A model generated the notes under the pieces. That model saw nothing but the letters and a program-made list of their open reading frames with translations. It was not told where the DNA came from and made no database searches. Positions 1-13,800 of a stretch of DNA of 64,000 nucleotides are shown here, piece after piece. Source of the stretch: Anisus vortex (taxonomy: Eukaryota; Mollusca; Gastropoda; Planorbidae); NCBI GenBank assembly GCA_949126835.1, contig OX421500.1, positions 14,416,681-14,480,680 on the forward strand, given 5' to 3'. Numbering within the stretch: position 1 is the first letter of the stretch; each line of letters begins with the position of its first letter. The translations under genes were made by a program, and so were the position numbers.

Positions 1-1105
1 CCATTGAAACGATCTTTCACCCCAGTTAGCTCCAGGTGTGAGGGTGAGTTGTTTAGCTCTTTTTTGTTTAAACTGAGAAACATTTGACTTGATCTGGGAT
101 TTGACAGATCTCTGGGTTGTCAGGCTCATAGCCTGATTAGATCCAAAGACCTACAGAATACCATCCAACACCCTAACCTCTCTTCCACCATTGTTTTGTT
201 TTTCTTGAATGTATGTAAGCTGATTGTACAGATCAGTCATTTATTCTATTGTACCGTTACATGGTCTGTATATACTACTTACAATTAGTGGTGTTGAGCG
301 AGGTCTACTAATTGTACAAAAGACTGACTCTATATTACTAATAGATTCTGATGTTATTTCTTCTGCTATTAGGGTAAGATTTGTATGAATAGTACGACGC
401 CTCCATGCTTGTTTGACTTTACTAAATAATTTCACAATTACTATTGAATATTTATTGAGTTACAAATGTCAGGATTTAGCCATGTTTCAGAACCTGCAGT
501 AATAATGTCTGATTGCTCTTTATTTATTGGAAGCTCTGAATCAGCATTTGTATAAACATAGGACTGTAGAAATTATTTAAAAAAAATATCAGATTGTGAT
601 TGGCAATGAGTTATAAATTAAAAATTTAAAAAAAAAGCAATCTTACCAACAAGAACAAGAGTTAATGTAAAACTTGATATTTCTTCTGCTTTAAGAGTTT
701 CTGTATGACAGGCCTGTGACCAGAAGTGGAAAAAGGTTGTATCCAGTTAGACCAAGGTCATTGACTAATGAACTCTGGTAAGTGCCATTGCCCTAGTGTA
801 AATGTAAAACAACAAGTAGTGACTTAATTAAAAAGTACAGTCTAAACTTACTTAGTCCACAGCAAGTGTTCAATCAAAATTCATGACATACAGGGGTTTA
901 GGTAAGGTAGGGGTGAAATGTAGACTGCAATGTGTTTCTGAGTAGCAAGGAGCTTTGCTAAAAGGACAAGCTTGATTTCTTGCTGCATTCTTCTATAATT
1001 TTAGACTGTGCTAATATCAAAATATTTATTTTGCTTGTATTGAATTTAGTTTCAGAACATCAAAGTGTACAAATGTTTTTTTCCTTTTTCCTTCTTCCTT
1101 TTAAG
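1..1105 (+). other. BRCA2 intron or upstream sequence
   Basis: No host exon can be seen here. The stretch ends in the polypyrimidine tract and AG (1104-1105) that precede the first BRCA2 exon in the window, so it is most likely part of a BRCA2 intron. It contains a LINE endonuclease relic on the opposite strand. Confidence 0.6.
245..590 (-). mobile_element. LINE endonuclease-domain relic
   Basis: The minus strand reads as decayed fragments of an APE-type endonuclease of a non-LTR retrotransposon: a segment with SDIITAGSETWLNPDICN-like residues, then an open frame whose end reads TPLIVSSIYRPCN, matching the usual LIVGVIYRPP strand of these enzymes. The piece lacks the reverse transcriptase and is a dead fragment inside the BRCA2 intron. 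The LINE clade cannot be named from this much sequence. Confidence 0.6.
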
Positions 1106-1805
1106 CTCTGCAACTCCTGTAACAAACAACTTGAATTCCAAAAGTTCTTTCAAACCGCCCTACAAAAAAGCCAAGCTCTCTGATGAAAAAGATCTGGAAG
1201 TTCCACCTGCTGCAGCCTCAGGGCCGAAAATGAGTCATACGACCAAAGGCTCTTTCGTGCCGCCGACGTTCAAACCTCCGTCAGCTACGCCTGGCACCAA
1301 GATGAGACTCCCTGCTTCCAAAGTCAGCAGTGATGAGATGCCGGGAGACAGCGAAGCTAAAGAGCCTAAAACCCCTGTTGCAAGTAAGACTGGTTCCAGC
1401 ATCGCCAAGGCTGACGTGAGAGGGAGTGTGGATTTGGAAGACGATGCCGAAAACTTGCTCCTGTGCCAGGATTTTGATGCCAGGTCACCTACATCCACTG
1501 CATCCTGCAAAGGTCAAGGAGGCCAAAGCCACCCTGAGGGACACAGGACTTGTTCAGTAGAAGGCACCAGAGATGCACAGAAGGTACATGGGATACCAGG
1601 GGCGAACAGTTCCAAGGATGCTTTACACCCACTCTCTGAGCTTGTCCTTGAAGAAGAGAAAATGAAGCAGGGAAAGATAATTCGAGCAAAAAAAAGGGCA
1701 AGAGTTAGGCCCCTTTGTGGTCGCTGGATGGAAGCCAGGAAGCAGAAAGGGTCTTTACAGAGATTAAATGACCTGGAGCCAGCAACAGGATTGACCAGAG
1801 AACAG
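1106..1805 (+). CDS. BRCA2: BRCA2 exon: disordered region before the helical domain
   Basis: The acceptor follows a long pyrimidine tract; the donor is CAG|gtaagt. The exon enters with one codon base from the previous exon and ends in phase 0. It encodes SFVPPTFKPP, matching the vertebrate VFVPPFK motif, an acidic and serine-rich stretch, then a basic segment (IIRAKKRARVRPLCGRWMEA) matching the conserved RIKKKQRQRVFPQPGSLY region at the start of the helical domain. The open frame runs on past the donor to 1859, but that extra part is intronic. Confidence 0.9.
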
Positions 1806-4800
1806 GTAAGTGTCGACCTGGCTCATAAAAAAATGAATTGCCCCTTTAGTTCTATTTGATGTGACTATTATAGCTACTATCGTCCATCAAATTGTGCCAA
1901 AGTAAATATCTCAGAATGTAGATGTACAAAAAGCCTGCCACTTGGAATACTTTACATATATGTACTGTATTGATGTTAACTCAATCATTGTTTGCAGTAT
2001 TAAGTTGGGATAACATTATAGACAGGTTTTCATGCATCTTTAAATAGTGATCAGCCATTTGAATTATATATATATAGTTTAAACAATTAATATAAACTAT
2101 GACAATAATTGTATTTTTTACTTCCTAATGGTAACACTGGTTACTTAACTCATTCTGTGCCGGGAGGTTTACCGCGTTTGTGCCAGACCATTTTTAGGCC
2201 GCTAGAATTTTTTTTAGGGTGCCCTTATTTATTCATAAATTTCTAAAGGTATTTGTTTAGCAAGATACCTGTGTTTCATATCAAATTAAAGAAGATTAGA
2301 GAGGAAATAATAATAAGTAGAAGTTAAAACAATATTAGAATAATATTTACATCTTTATTAGTAATTTTTAGAAATCAAATTTTTTGTTTAAAAAAAAAGG
2401 AGCAAAAAAAAATCGATCTTAACAGATTTTTCTATGGTATGCGTAGCAGATATCCTATTGAATGCATTTTAAATTTTTGAAAATATCCCATATAGTTACT
2501 GAGTTCTACACATTTTTGTAATGTTAGTATCAGCCAGCAAACGCCGATCCTATACATTCCTATATAGTTTACATAGGCCTATGCCTAACCACGAATGTCG
2601 GAATCTTTTATTAGTAACTAAAACGACAGTCCTCAAAACCAGATTTAAATGATTGAAAGTTATTATCTGATGAATAGAAATTAATAATTAGCAATAAAAA
2701 TTATTTTACTAGCAAACTTGACAAGCTCCAAGGCCTAGAAAGATTTCGAGTAGGCGTGGCTATGCTTTGTTTACAAAAGTTTACAAAGAAATCGATTAAA
2801 AATCGTCATTGTTATTTAAAAATAAAAAATAAACCAAGAAGAAAGGAAGCAGAAAGTTGTCATTCGTTTGATAATATAAAAAGTCAAATTAATAGGCCAT
2901 AGCAATGAAATGAGCTATAAAAACCTAATCAATGATATATCGTGGATTGGCACGGAATGAGTTCATTTATATGGTGAAATAAAAAAGGACAGATCTTTGG
3001 TTGTTTAACAGTCATAGCATTTAACTTTATTTTAATTGTTTAAATTATCATCTTTGGTTCTGACTTTCTCAGGTACCTGTTTAAGATTATTATTGGCCTT
3101 GGTATTCATGGCTGTCTGTCATCTCCCCTTTGATGTACATTTTAGCTTATCTCCCTTGGTGTCTCTGCCTCAACTCTGGAGATCACTGGCTTGAATGCCA
3201 GGGAGTTCAGGTTTGACCTGAGGCGCTACTACCCAGCCCTGGATGCTGCAGTGCTTCTGGGTGATGGCGCCCTCCTGGTTCCAGACAGGTGTGGCTATGC
3301 AGGTGTGGAAGAGTTTTACAGGTGAGATATTCACAACTATCCCAGTGCTGTCACACGCCCTTACAAGGCAATATAATCATCATGAAATTGTTTTCATGTA
3401 GTCATTTTCTCTACATGTTCTTTTTAATAAATAGACCTAGCAATTTGGTCAAATTTTTAACAAATATTTAATAGAATTAGTATGTCGACACAATTTTGTA
3501 TATATTAAATAAAAATAGAAATTTAGTTTTCATTATCTTTATATTAAATAGACTAAATGTTATTTAAATTATTAAAAAGACAAACATTTTCTCTAAAATT
3601 TTAATAATAGTCTGGCTATTTTTTTTCATCTTTTTCTTGCAATAGTGTCTAAATTTAGTTTTTTTCCAAAGAGACTTTATAATTTATATTCTTGTCTTAA
3701 TATGTGTATAAATGTAATGTTGAATTAAATATTCAATCTTGCCAAATTTTTTGTAATATTAATGCCCTTGTCTATATTTTTTATATTATATATCAAACAG
3801 ACTTTGCCAAATAGACTTTATAATTTTATATTTTGTCAAATGTGACCCGTACTCACGAAAGGAGACATAAGTTGCAAATACTAATTTGTGCTACAAGTGT
3901 TTTTGTGTTGTGGGGGTCTTTCCGGTGAATTTTTTTGTTGTTGTTGTAAATACTAGGTTATCCATTTCTAAATCATAATTTATATGTTTTTTATATTTTT
4001 TTCTACTTAAAAATGTTTTAATTAGTTATTTTGATTTAGAATTTAGCATAAGTTCACTAAAATTCAACTTTATTTAACTTTTTGTTTTGTACCAAAACCT
4101 TGACAGTACCCCATAGCCCATAGCATTATATATCATTGAAAAGGGCAGACTCTCTGGAATTTCTTTGTGATCACTATTTATTTATAGAAACCAATCAGAA
4201 AATATTTAAGCCTGAAGTTTAGGATAAACAATTCCTTTTTTTCTATCCAATGAAAATTAGTTTATAAATTTATCATTGGTTACGATACCATATTTTTCCA
4301 AAACAAATTTGCGGATTGGCTATCGGAATATAAGGGAGATAACGATTAACCTTTCCGTTTTCGAGCTTATGTAAATTTCACAAAATGAAGTGACGCATAG
4401 CTTTACTGCTAAATTCTTTGAAAGATTTAAATATATTTGATATTTTTTTCAGTTTTATTATAAATATTATCTTATATACCTTAAAAAGAAAAGTGCCCTT
4501 TCCATTAGTATATAAATATAGATATTACAACTCTGGTTGCTATGGAGTTTAGACAGTTTCAAATACATAAACTTTAAAAAGCCTTTTCTCAAAACTCTAG
4601 TTTTTTTGTCTAACTTGTTCTAAGTGTCATAGAAAAATTAAATATTGACGTATAATAATAAATTTGTTATTAATTAAAATAAAGCCTATTCAATGCCCTT
4701 TCAAATGATATATATAACTAAAAATGTTGGGAAAACCACTTTTGTCTTCTTTTGTGGAAATGGGTCACAAATATACTTTTAATTTATCAGTATTTCTATT

Positions 4801-7800
4801 ATGACAAAAAAACTTAAAAATTTTATATACGGTAAGTATTTCTTTTTGCCAAAATTTTAAAAATAATTTTATAAGTATTTCTATTTGGGAAAATATACCC
4901 CTTTAGATCTAAATGTATCAGTATTTCTGTTTTGCCAAAAAAACTTCATCATTTGATTATTTATATTTCTTTTTTGTCAAACATACTTTATAATTGATCA
5001 GTGTTTCTGTTTTGCCAAAAAGATTTTATAATTTTATTAGTATATCTAGTTTGCAAAACAGAATTTGTAATAATTTTGTTAGCTTATTATGGGCTTCTTT
5101 TCAGAAAGCATTTTGAAAAATGTCTATTGTTTTTCCTCTTCTAAAGAGCTTTCCAGACACTAGACAGTGTTGACCCTGGCCTAGTGGATGAGCTTTGGCT
5201 TGGCAACCACTACAGGTGGATTGTCTGGAAACTGGCAGCTTATGAAGTTAGTCTTCCCCATCACTTTGCTGGCAGGTAACAGACTAGCCATATAAAATCA
5301 CTTGGGTTCTATATTTTTTATGTAGCAATTCTTTTTTCTAACACTAGCTGGTGTCTTGTTACACTTCTGTAGTATGGCATTTGTGCTACCGGATGACATT
5401 GCAGGTATACAGGTGAGCCATCACGATAATGATCCAAGGGGAATCCCGCAGTTGACTTTTAAGCTGGGCTGTGGAAACTATACCTGTTACTCGACACCTT
5501 CGGCAGTTGGGTGGCTGAAGCCTGAACAGAACCTCGGTGTGCCCACCCCTGGTTCACTCCTGAACAACATTGCACTAAAAAGCCGTAAGGCTTATCCGTT
5601 TTTTTTAGACATTATAAATTCGGTGCCTTGTTGCAATAGGACCAAGTGGGAGATGCATTTGAAAATGGCATGACAATAACTGATTTTTTAACTATAGCTA
5701 GCGAGCCTTGTACGGATTTTTTCTAAAGAAAAATAGAAAAATAGTGGGAACACTTTCAATTAAGCAGATGGAAAAATAATACGCCTGTAACTGAAAGAAT
5801 TAATATTTAATATCATATCTTGTATGAATTTTTTTTTTCCAGGAGCTTGACGCCTGACACTGTCATGTTACAGCTGAAATACCGCTATGACAGAGAGGTT
5901 GACGCATGTCACAGGTACTGATCATTCACTTTCTATTAACATGATTTAGTATAATCATGTTCTCTGAAAAAATTGTTAAAAATTTATTTCAAATACCTGT
6001 AACTGTGTTTCTTTTTTAGACCAATCTACTTGAGTTTTCTGTATATATAAACTTCCAAAGTAGGTCATGCCACTGAGAAATTTTCAATTGGTTAGTTCTG
6101 GTTTATCTTATTGTCTGTCAACTAAATAACATTTCAGTGTATAGGGTCATTGAATTTTTCTGTTGAATATTTGTGTTTAAAAGTAGGTGATAATTGTTTT
6201 CAGAAAAAGACTGAGAACACTCAAAATCAATCAGATGAAAAAATATAAGCCTAATACTGAAAGGGTAATATTTAATATCTCATCTGAATGTTTTATGTTT
6301 ATATGTTAAACATCTTATATGTTTGCTTGTATGTTTTAATTGAGAGATTTCCTAATGGACTCATTAGAAATGTTTGTTTCACACTTCATAATTCCAGAAA
6401 GTGAGTATTTTTTTAAGTCTAAAGTCTAACCCCAGCCAAGTAGAACTTTTCCACCCAGTAAGGAAACCGAGTACTTTTATAGAACTATTGATGAATCTGG
6501 GTGCAAACTGCTTAGTGGTGTCTGGAGTTATTGCAGTCACATGCAAAGCTTATCCCTTATCCTCTTATGTGATGACAACTACTATTTTAGTAAGGACTTT
6601 GGCAGAATTGATCAAGTCCTGATTATATATTATAAAGTTTGACATTTAGTGAAATATAATTTTTTTTTATAAGTTTAGTGCGCATCATTTTCTGAAATAC
6701 CAAGTACATTAGACAAATCTAATATTTTGCCAAGGGAAATGTCTGAGGAGGTCATGTTTAGTTAGGCCCTATTAAAGTCATAACGTCATAACTGAAGCTA
6801 TATTCTAATTCAGTATGATCTAACTATTAAATATGCAGGTCAGCCCTGAAGAAAGTCATTGAAAGAGATGAGACACCAAGCAAGAGAATGGTGCTGTGCG
6901 TGGCCTCTGTTGTGCACACCTCTGACGGACAGGTAAGACTTGTGTTTAGACTTTTGTTAAGACTCGTGTTAAGTCTTGTGTTAATACTTGTGTTAATACA
7001 TGTGTTAAGCTTTTTGTTAGGACTTTTGTTAAGTCCTGTGTTAAGTCTTGTGTTAAGACTTATGTTAAGTCTTGTGTTAATCCTGTTATTAAGATTTGTG
7101 TTATGTTGTTTGATATGTCTTATGTTAAGACTTGTGTTTAGACATACACTTTCTGTAAAATGAGCTTTTTTCTTTGGGTCACTGCATGACGTTACAATTT
7201 TTCCAATGTGTAATTTTTCTTTATTGCAATGCAACCTTTTTTTTAACCCGTGCCCATTTTTCTGCCGCTTATTGTTTTTACTTCAAGTTAGCGTGTCACA
7301 GGGAGCAGTAACATTATAACTCATTTGAGATTTTTTTTCTCCATCAAACAGTGCAGTGTTGAGGTGACCGACGGTTGGTACAGCATCAAGGCACAGCTGG
7401 ATGACAGGCTGGCGGATCTGGTCAGCCAGAAGAAGATATCACCTGGAGATAAGTTAGTGACCAGTGGAGCTGAGCTGGTTGGGGGCCAGGAAGCCTGTAG
7501 TCCTCTAGAGGTGAACTTTAAAAACTTGACAATCTTCTTGTTTAGAAAAAAAAATTATATGAATAAAATTTAAATATTACCTAAACTATGGGGCACAACA
7601 GACTTGGGTTCGAATCTTGGTGAAGGCTAGGATTAGTTCTTGGGCTCTGATGGGTAACTGATTTTAGTTTGGATAAATTAAAGGTAGCTGAACATTGTGC
7701 TGGCCACACCATCCCCTATATCATGGGTCAGGAACCTTTTTGTCTGAGAGAGCCATGGATACCACATATTTTGAAAAGTAATTCTGTGAGAGCCATACAT

Positions 7801-10800
7801 TATGTTTAAAACTAAAAATTCAAGTACATGTGTGCATTTTGAGTAATTTCAACACTAACAGTAAAATAATTATGTCTCTGAATTCTTTTTAATAACACTG
7901 TTATGCTGTTGCTAATCAATGAGTGTTTCTTACCATTAATCCTACTTCTGGTGCTGCAATGCAATTGATATGTAGATCAAAGGAGTCTAAAGAAACATTT
8001 TTTTAATAATCGAACATTTGTCTGCAAGCCAGATGCAGCCATCAATAGAGCCACATCTGGCTCGCGAGTTATAGGTTCCCGACCCCTGCCCTAGATGCTT
8101 ACATTTTTGTTTACTTTACCTAGACTTATTTTGCCTCTACACACTGCTATGCATATTTTCTATCATGGAATTTATATCTTTATATTTCTAAATGCTATTT
8201 AGTTTAAAATAAATGTTAATGTCTGTAGACAAATGAACGGATTGCTTTATCAACAGGTCAAGGAAGGAATGGCTCTTAAACTCCACGGCAACTCCACTCG
8301 CCCAGCGCCATGGCATTCAAGGCTTGGGTTCTGTCTTCCCCCCTCCCCGCTGTGCGTGCCCATCAAGTCGCTGTGCTCTGGCGGGGGTCACCTGGGCTGT
8401 GTGGACGTCGTCATATCCAAGATTTATCCGGTCATGGTCAGTTGGATATCCTACTCAGTCCCTGGTTTATGTTTTTCCGCTAGTTTGTAAATTTTTGTGT
8501 TTTGTTAAAAATGGTGTCTTCTTATTGTTGTAGTACATGGAGAAGCTCAAGGAAGGAGGCTGTGTCTTCCGTACAGCAGAAGAGGAAGACAAAGCAAGAC
8601 AGAAACACGAAGGCAAGAGGGAGGCAGAGATGGAGAAAATCTACTCAGGTTTTCGAAATGAGAGCAAAGAAAATTTCAAAGGTCAGCTGTCCTCCATGGC
8701 TTGTTTTGTCCACTATTATAATTGAAAGGAGGATTAGTCAAAAAAAGTTGTCTGATATAAAATTACTTTAACCCACGAACTGTGGTCGGCCGATTAAATC
8801 GGTCGATCGGCACGTTCTGTGGTGTAGCGGCCGATTAAATCGGCAGACGAAAAAATGCGCTGAAAAACACTTTCCAGTCCACCTTTCTAATGTATTTATG
8901 TGTACTTCCTTTTATTAATAAATAAACTTCCGTTTTTTCGCTCTTCTGCGCGATTTTTATAACTTTGAAGTTATTTTTACGATGATGGTTGTCGAACTAA
9001 TTTGCGCTAGATATTTTAGTCAAATGGACGTACCATATGGCTTACGTAATTAATCAATTTTGAATATTTAAGTGATGATATAATTGATTCAGAAGATCAT
9101 TTTTCAACTACATATGAAAATAATATTAAAATTAGTTTAGGTCTATCTTCTAGTGAGTAGGAAAGCTGAAATCTGATGCTTTAGGCTTAGGAGTGCCTAG
9201 GCCTAGAACTAAATTAGGCGTCACCCGAAAATCGATACCCGATAGTATCTATTATTATTGATTGTAGACGATTGTAGCAATGAATTAAACTAAAAATTCA
9301 GTCTTCTAATACTATTTTTCATCAAATTAAATCGTTTTAGACAAGCTTTTGTCATTTTTTGTGTTAATTTCTGCCTTTTTATGTCATACTATGTTGATTT
9401 AAAATAATTAGAGATATCGGCACAAATTATTTTTTTCAAAGACTATTAATAATAGAAACCAATGTAAATAGTACATTTTCTAAAAGATAAATAAAATAGT
9501 TATTATATTCAATAACAATTTTAATAATGTGCCGATAAAAAGAGAAGTTAGATGTACTTGAAAAGAATAATTTTTTTTTCCTTTTTCATTCTTGACCACT
9601 CTAAGGTCAAGGCCATGATGAAATAATTTTTTTTAAAAACCAATATAGTTTTTTTAGATTCCCCATTTATTCAACTTTACAAAAATATATAGTTATTGGG
9701 GTCTGGCAATAATATTTCCTTGTCATTTATTGCTATTTCTGATGGCACCCAAAATGCTAAAAAATTCCCCCACACTATAGAAATTTCTGCACCACAGTTC
9801 GTGGGTTAACTTGTGTGATATTAATTTAACAAGACTAGACTGTGTGGTATTTGTTGAATTTTAACATCAGTAGATTGTTCAAGATGGTAGGCAGTTATCT
9901 TATATCACATTATAATTAAACCGTATGTTCCGCAAAGAACACTTCGTTCTGCCGACTTATCGCTTCTGGAAGTTGCCCCATATCTCTCTGATGATCGTTG
10001 GCCTTAGATCCTTCTCAATATCTGGTCCGAAGGTGTGGAATCTACTTCCCATTCAACTCAGGCAAACAAGCTCTATTGTTACTTTCAAAAAGAACTTAAA
10101 AATTCATTTTTTAAATATTTACCCTAGATAAATATTAGTAATAGATAGATAGTAATGCTTTAGACCACTACTGTCTTATAATTTAGGTCGGTTAATGCTT
10201 CATTTATTTTATTTGTTCTTTTTCGGAAAGTTTTAAATCATCAATTAGCTTTTTATTTCTTAGCCTAGAGATTATATCCGTGTTCTTAGTTGTATGTGAA
10301 ATGAGCTCTGAGCTTTATGTTTGTTGGCAACGCTATACAAATATTAATAATTCTATTTAAATATCTTGCATGAAAAAAAAAAGGTAAAAGACGCAATCTG
10401 AAGAAGTTCAGCAAGAAAGATGTGGAGAAATTATGGGATGGGCATGAAATTGCAGAGGCTTTAGATATTGCTTTGAATCCAGAGGAGGTTCAGGTTAGTT
10501 CTTTGAAAATGATTAAATATTAAGAGAAATTAAATAACTACATTAATAATATCCAAACTAACACAAACTCAGTGGTTCGGCTAACACCGCCACCTGCCGT
10601 CACAGTAGATTTACAGTGAACCCTCGTTTATCACGGTAGATAGGTTCCGAGACCGGCCGCGATAACTGAAAATCCGCAAAGTAGGGACACCATGTTTACA
10701 GTATTATTTAACGTGTATTCTGACTTTGAAAAACCCTCACTTTTACGTACTGTTAACATACCACCATTTACAGTAATGTACAGATATGTAAATATGTACA

Positions 10801-13800
10801 TACAGTACACAGGCACAAATGTTTAGCAATAAAAAAACGATGCAAAATCAATTCTGATTGGGTTCTTTATTAGCAGTCATCTATATACAAATATATTAGG
10901 TGTCTGACATAGTTACATCCGCTGCATTCCATAAAAGGATAAAACTCTTCCCAATCTATTTTTATATTATAACTATTATTAACCGGCACATTACATCAAT
11001 TAAGTCCCCTTTTCTCCATGACTTACACTTTATCTCTTTACTTCATGTTCATTGAAAATGTTTTGTCGAGGACTAAGAATGTATGCACCAATGAAAGTGT
11101 GTCATGTAGCACTCCTTTATATCCATCCCATCAGCTGTTGCTGAGCGAGAGTCAACTGAACAGACTGATGGAGCATCGGCAGCGAGAGACAGACAGGTAT
11201 CAAGAGGAGATAAAGAAACGTCTGGCAGACGCCATGGCAGAGACTGTAAGTTTTAATTTCCAGCTAGTCCCTTGACCCTGAATGGGGCACGGTGGCCGAG
11301 CGGCAGCACGTTTGACTGGAGTACCAAAAGTCCTGGGTTCGAATCCTGGTGAAGGCTAGGATTTTTTACTGGGTCTGGAGGGTGCCCCTGAGTCTACCCA
11401 GCTCTGATGGATACCTGACCTTAGTTGGGGTAAAGTAAAGGCGGCTTGCATAATGTTGGCCACACAATCACCTAGTATGCCGTGGACATAGAAACTGGTG
11501 AACGCTGCATCAGTGGCCCAATGATCAACTTGGTCAAACGGTTATTTTACTTACTGCCCTGACCTTTAATTCTTCAGTCACTTGGATTGTTTAATAAATT
11601 TTTTTCCTTTCCCCATTGTGGCCCTGCGGTATACAAAGTAGTATTACTGAGGTGTGTTTTTCATTTTATGAGATGTGCTTGAGTTGATGAGGTCATTGTG
11701 TTGCCAAGCACAGCTGTTAATGTTCAAAGGCTATATCAACCTTTGAGTATAAAGTGCCATCAGTATATTAATATGAAGTTTTAAATTTCTTCAACTTTTT
11801 TTTGTTGTTGTTTTGTTTTTTGAAGGAAGTGAGAAATGTAGCACCTGTCCTGAAGGTGAAGGTCAGTGGCCTGAGTGCAATTGATGTGGATGACAGCGTC
11901 AGTAAGTAGAGAATGTCCTTTTGTTGAGAGCATGTTTGAAAGTAGATCTAATGAAATGTATAGCTCATCCTAACATTTATGTAGCAAAAGAACTTTGCTG
12001 TTTCTCGCATTGGCTAATTTTTTAAATAACTTTTTGGATCATTTCCTCTTCTGTCAACCAGTCTGCAGAGATGTTTTCTCTCTAGAAGTCAATGCCAGAC
12101 TAACACATTCATATGTTCTGTTCTATGTTGTTGTACTACAATGTAGAATGTCTTGTTTTTATTGTCAGTTGAGGGGGATGAGGGAGCAGTAATGCTTGTC
12201 TGTGATTAGTTAATGAGGGACATTGAAATATGAAGGGAATGATCTACTATTTCATGTGCGCGGGCGGCTGTTAGGTGGGTGTGTCTTCTGTTAGATGGGT
12301 TTGTCTTCTGTTAGGTGGGTGTGTCTTCTGTTAGGTGGGTGTGTCTTCTGTTAGGTGGGTGTGTCTTCTGTTAGGTGGGTGTGTCTTCTGTTAGGTGGGT
12401 GTGTCTTCTGTTAGATGGGTGTGTCTTCTGTTAGGTGGGTGTGTCTTCTGTTAGGTGGGTGTGTCTTCTGTTAGGTGGGTGTGTCTTCTGTTAGGTGGGT
12501 GTGTCTTCTGTTAGGTGGGTGTGTCTTCTGTTAGATGGGTGTGTCTTCTGTTAGGTGGGTGTGTTTTGATCTCTTCTCTTTAGATGCCAGTTGTGGGCGT
12601 CATGTCCTTTTTTTTCCACCTGGAATCTGGTTGCACTATTTGTTGTGGATTAAAAACTTTATGTCTCTCACTTATTGGGCATGCTCATTTCTTTGTGCAC
12701 GCTTCAACCAGTTTTTCCTTGCTACCTATTGATTAAGCCATTCTTCTTTAAAGTTGTATTATAAGCATACTGGTACTTAACTATTTCAGCTTAGACCATC
12801 AGAGTCCTAACCAACCTTCCCTTCTCAATGAATTACAACCTTTCTGGGTAATAAATACCTATGTAAAATATCAACCAAAGTAACTTCTAATAATGATGTC
12901 ATTTATTATAGTTTAATTATATAATAACATTTTTTGTATACCCTTTTGCATGGACTTTTATATTCATCTTTGTATTCATTTTTATATACCTTTTGACACG
13001 TGTAAGCCATCCAAGCATGAAAAGGGTTGCATGAACAAACAAGGAAAACTTAATAACTTGACATCATTTAAATAAAATTAAAATTCAAGCGTAGGATGCA
13101 GTAATGTTCACTATGGAAGAAGTGTCTGTAACATATAAGATAAGATGAAACGTTGACCACATCACACTTGAATGCCACATGCTAATCAATCTCAGGCCAA
13201 AAAATTATTGCCCCCTCAACCTACCATTACCAACAACACATAACGGTGAAAAATGTCATATAAATTTGTTAGTTTGGCATTGTCTGCAAGATATAAAACA
13301 GCTCTGCAGCATGGTTAGTAAAAGAAGACTTCTTTGAGACGTACTTGTCCTGGAATTGTTAACGATATGTTGTTGTCCACTTACCAGAAGTCCAATTGTC
13401 TACTTGTTTTTTTTAAGTAGTTTACTGATGCATTATTATTTGTACAGGTTGTTTGGTCACTGTGTGGAGACCTGGACCAGAGTGGACAAGCATTGAAGAA
13501 GGCCAGCGCTATAAGTTGTACAACATGCCAGTTTCAAACATCAGGTAAAGTAAAGAATCTAAATTAAGGTTAACAATTGTGTTTTTTATCTTCTTATACA
13601 TTACATACGCTCCTTTTATAAAGAAGATTATTGCGTCTTACGCTCATCCGTGGTCCAAGTCTAGTCTTGCATCTTTATTAATGTTCTAAATGATGTTAAG
13701 TTACTGGTTTTCCTGGTTTGTTCAGGTGACCCATTCCATGAGCGAATGCCACCAGGGAAGAAAGAGTACTTATATGCATTGTTCTCGCATAAGGGATAAG

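Noticed and set aside
1235..1701. Minus-strand frames over the first BRCA2 exon
   Set aside because: Shadows of the coding strand; no homology or splice logic.
6827..7234. Open frames on both strands with NTRLNTSLN or LVLSLVL repeats
   Set aside because: They are translations of the 12-bp minisatellite; the + strand part includes the true BRCA2 exon 6839-6932 only at its start.
11284..11370. Leu/Ser-type tRNA gene
   Set aside because: The tRNA-like head is fused to a SINE body repeated at least four times in the window.
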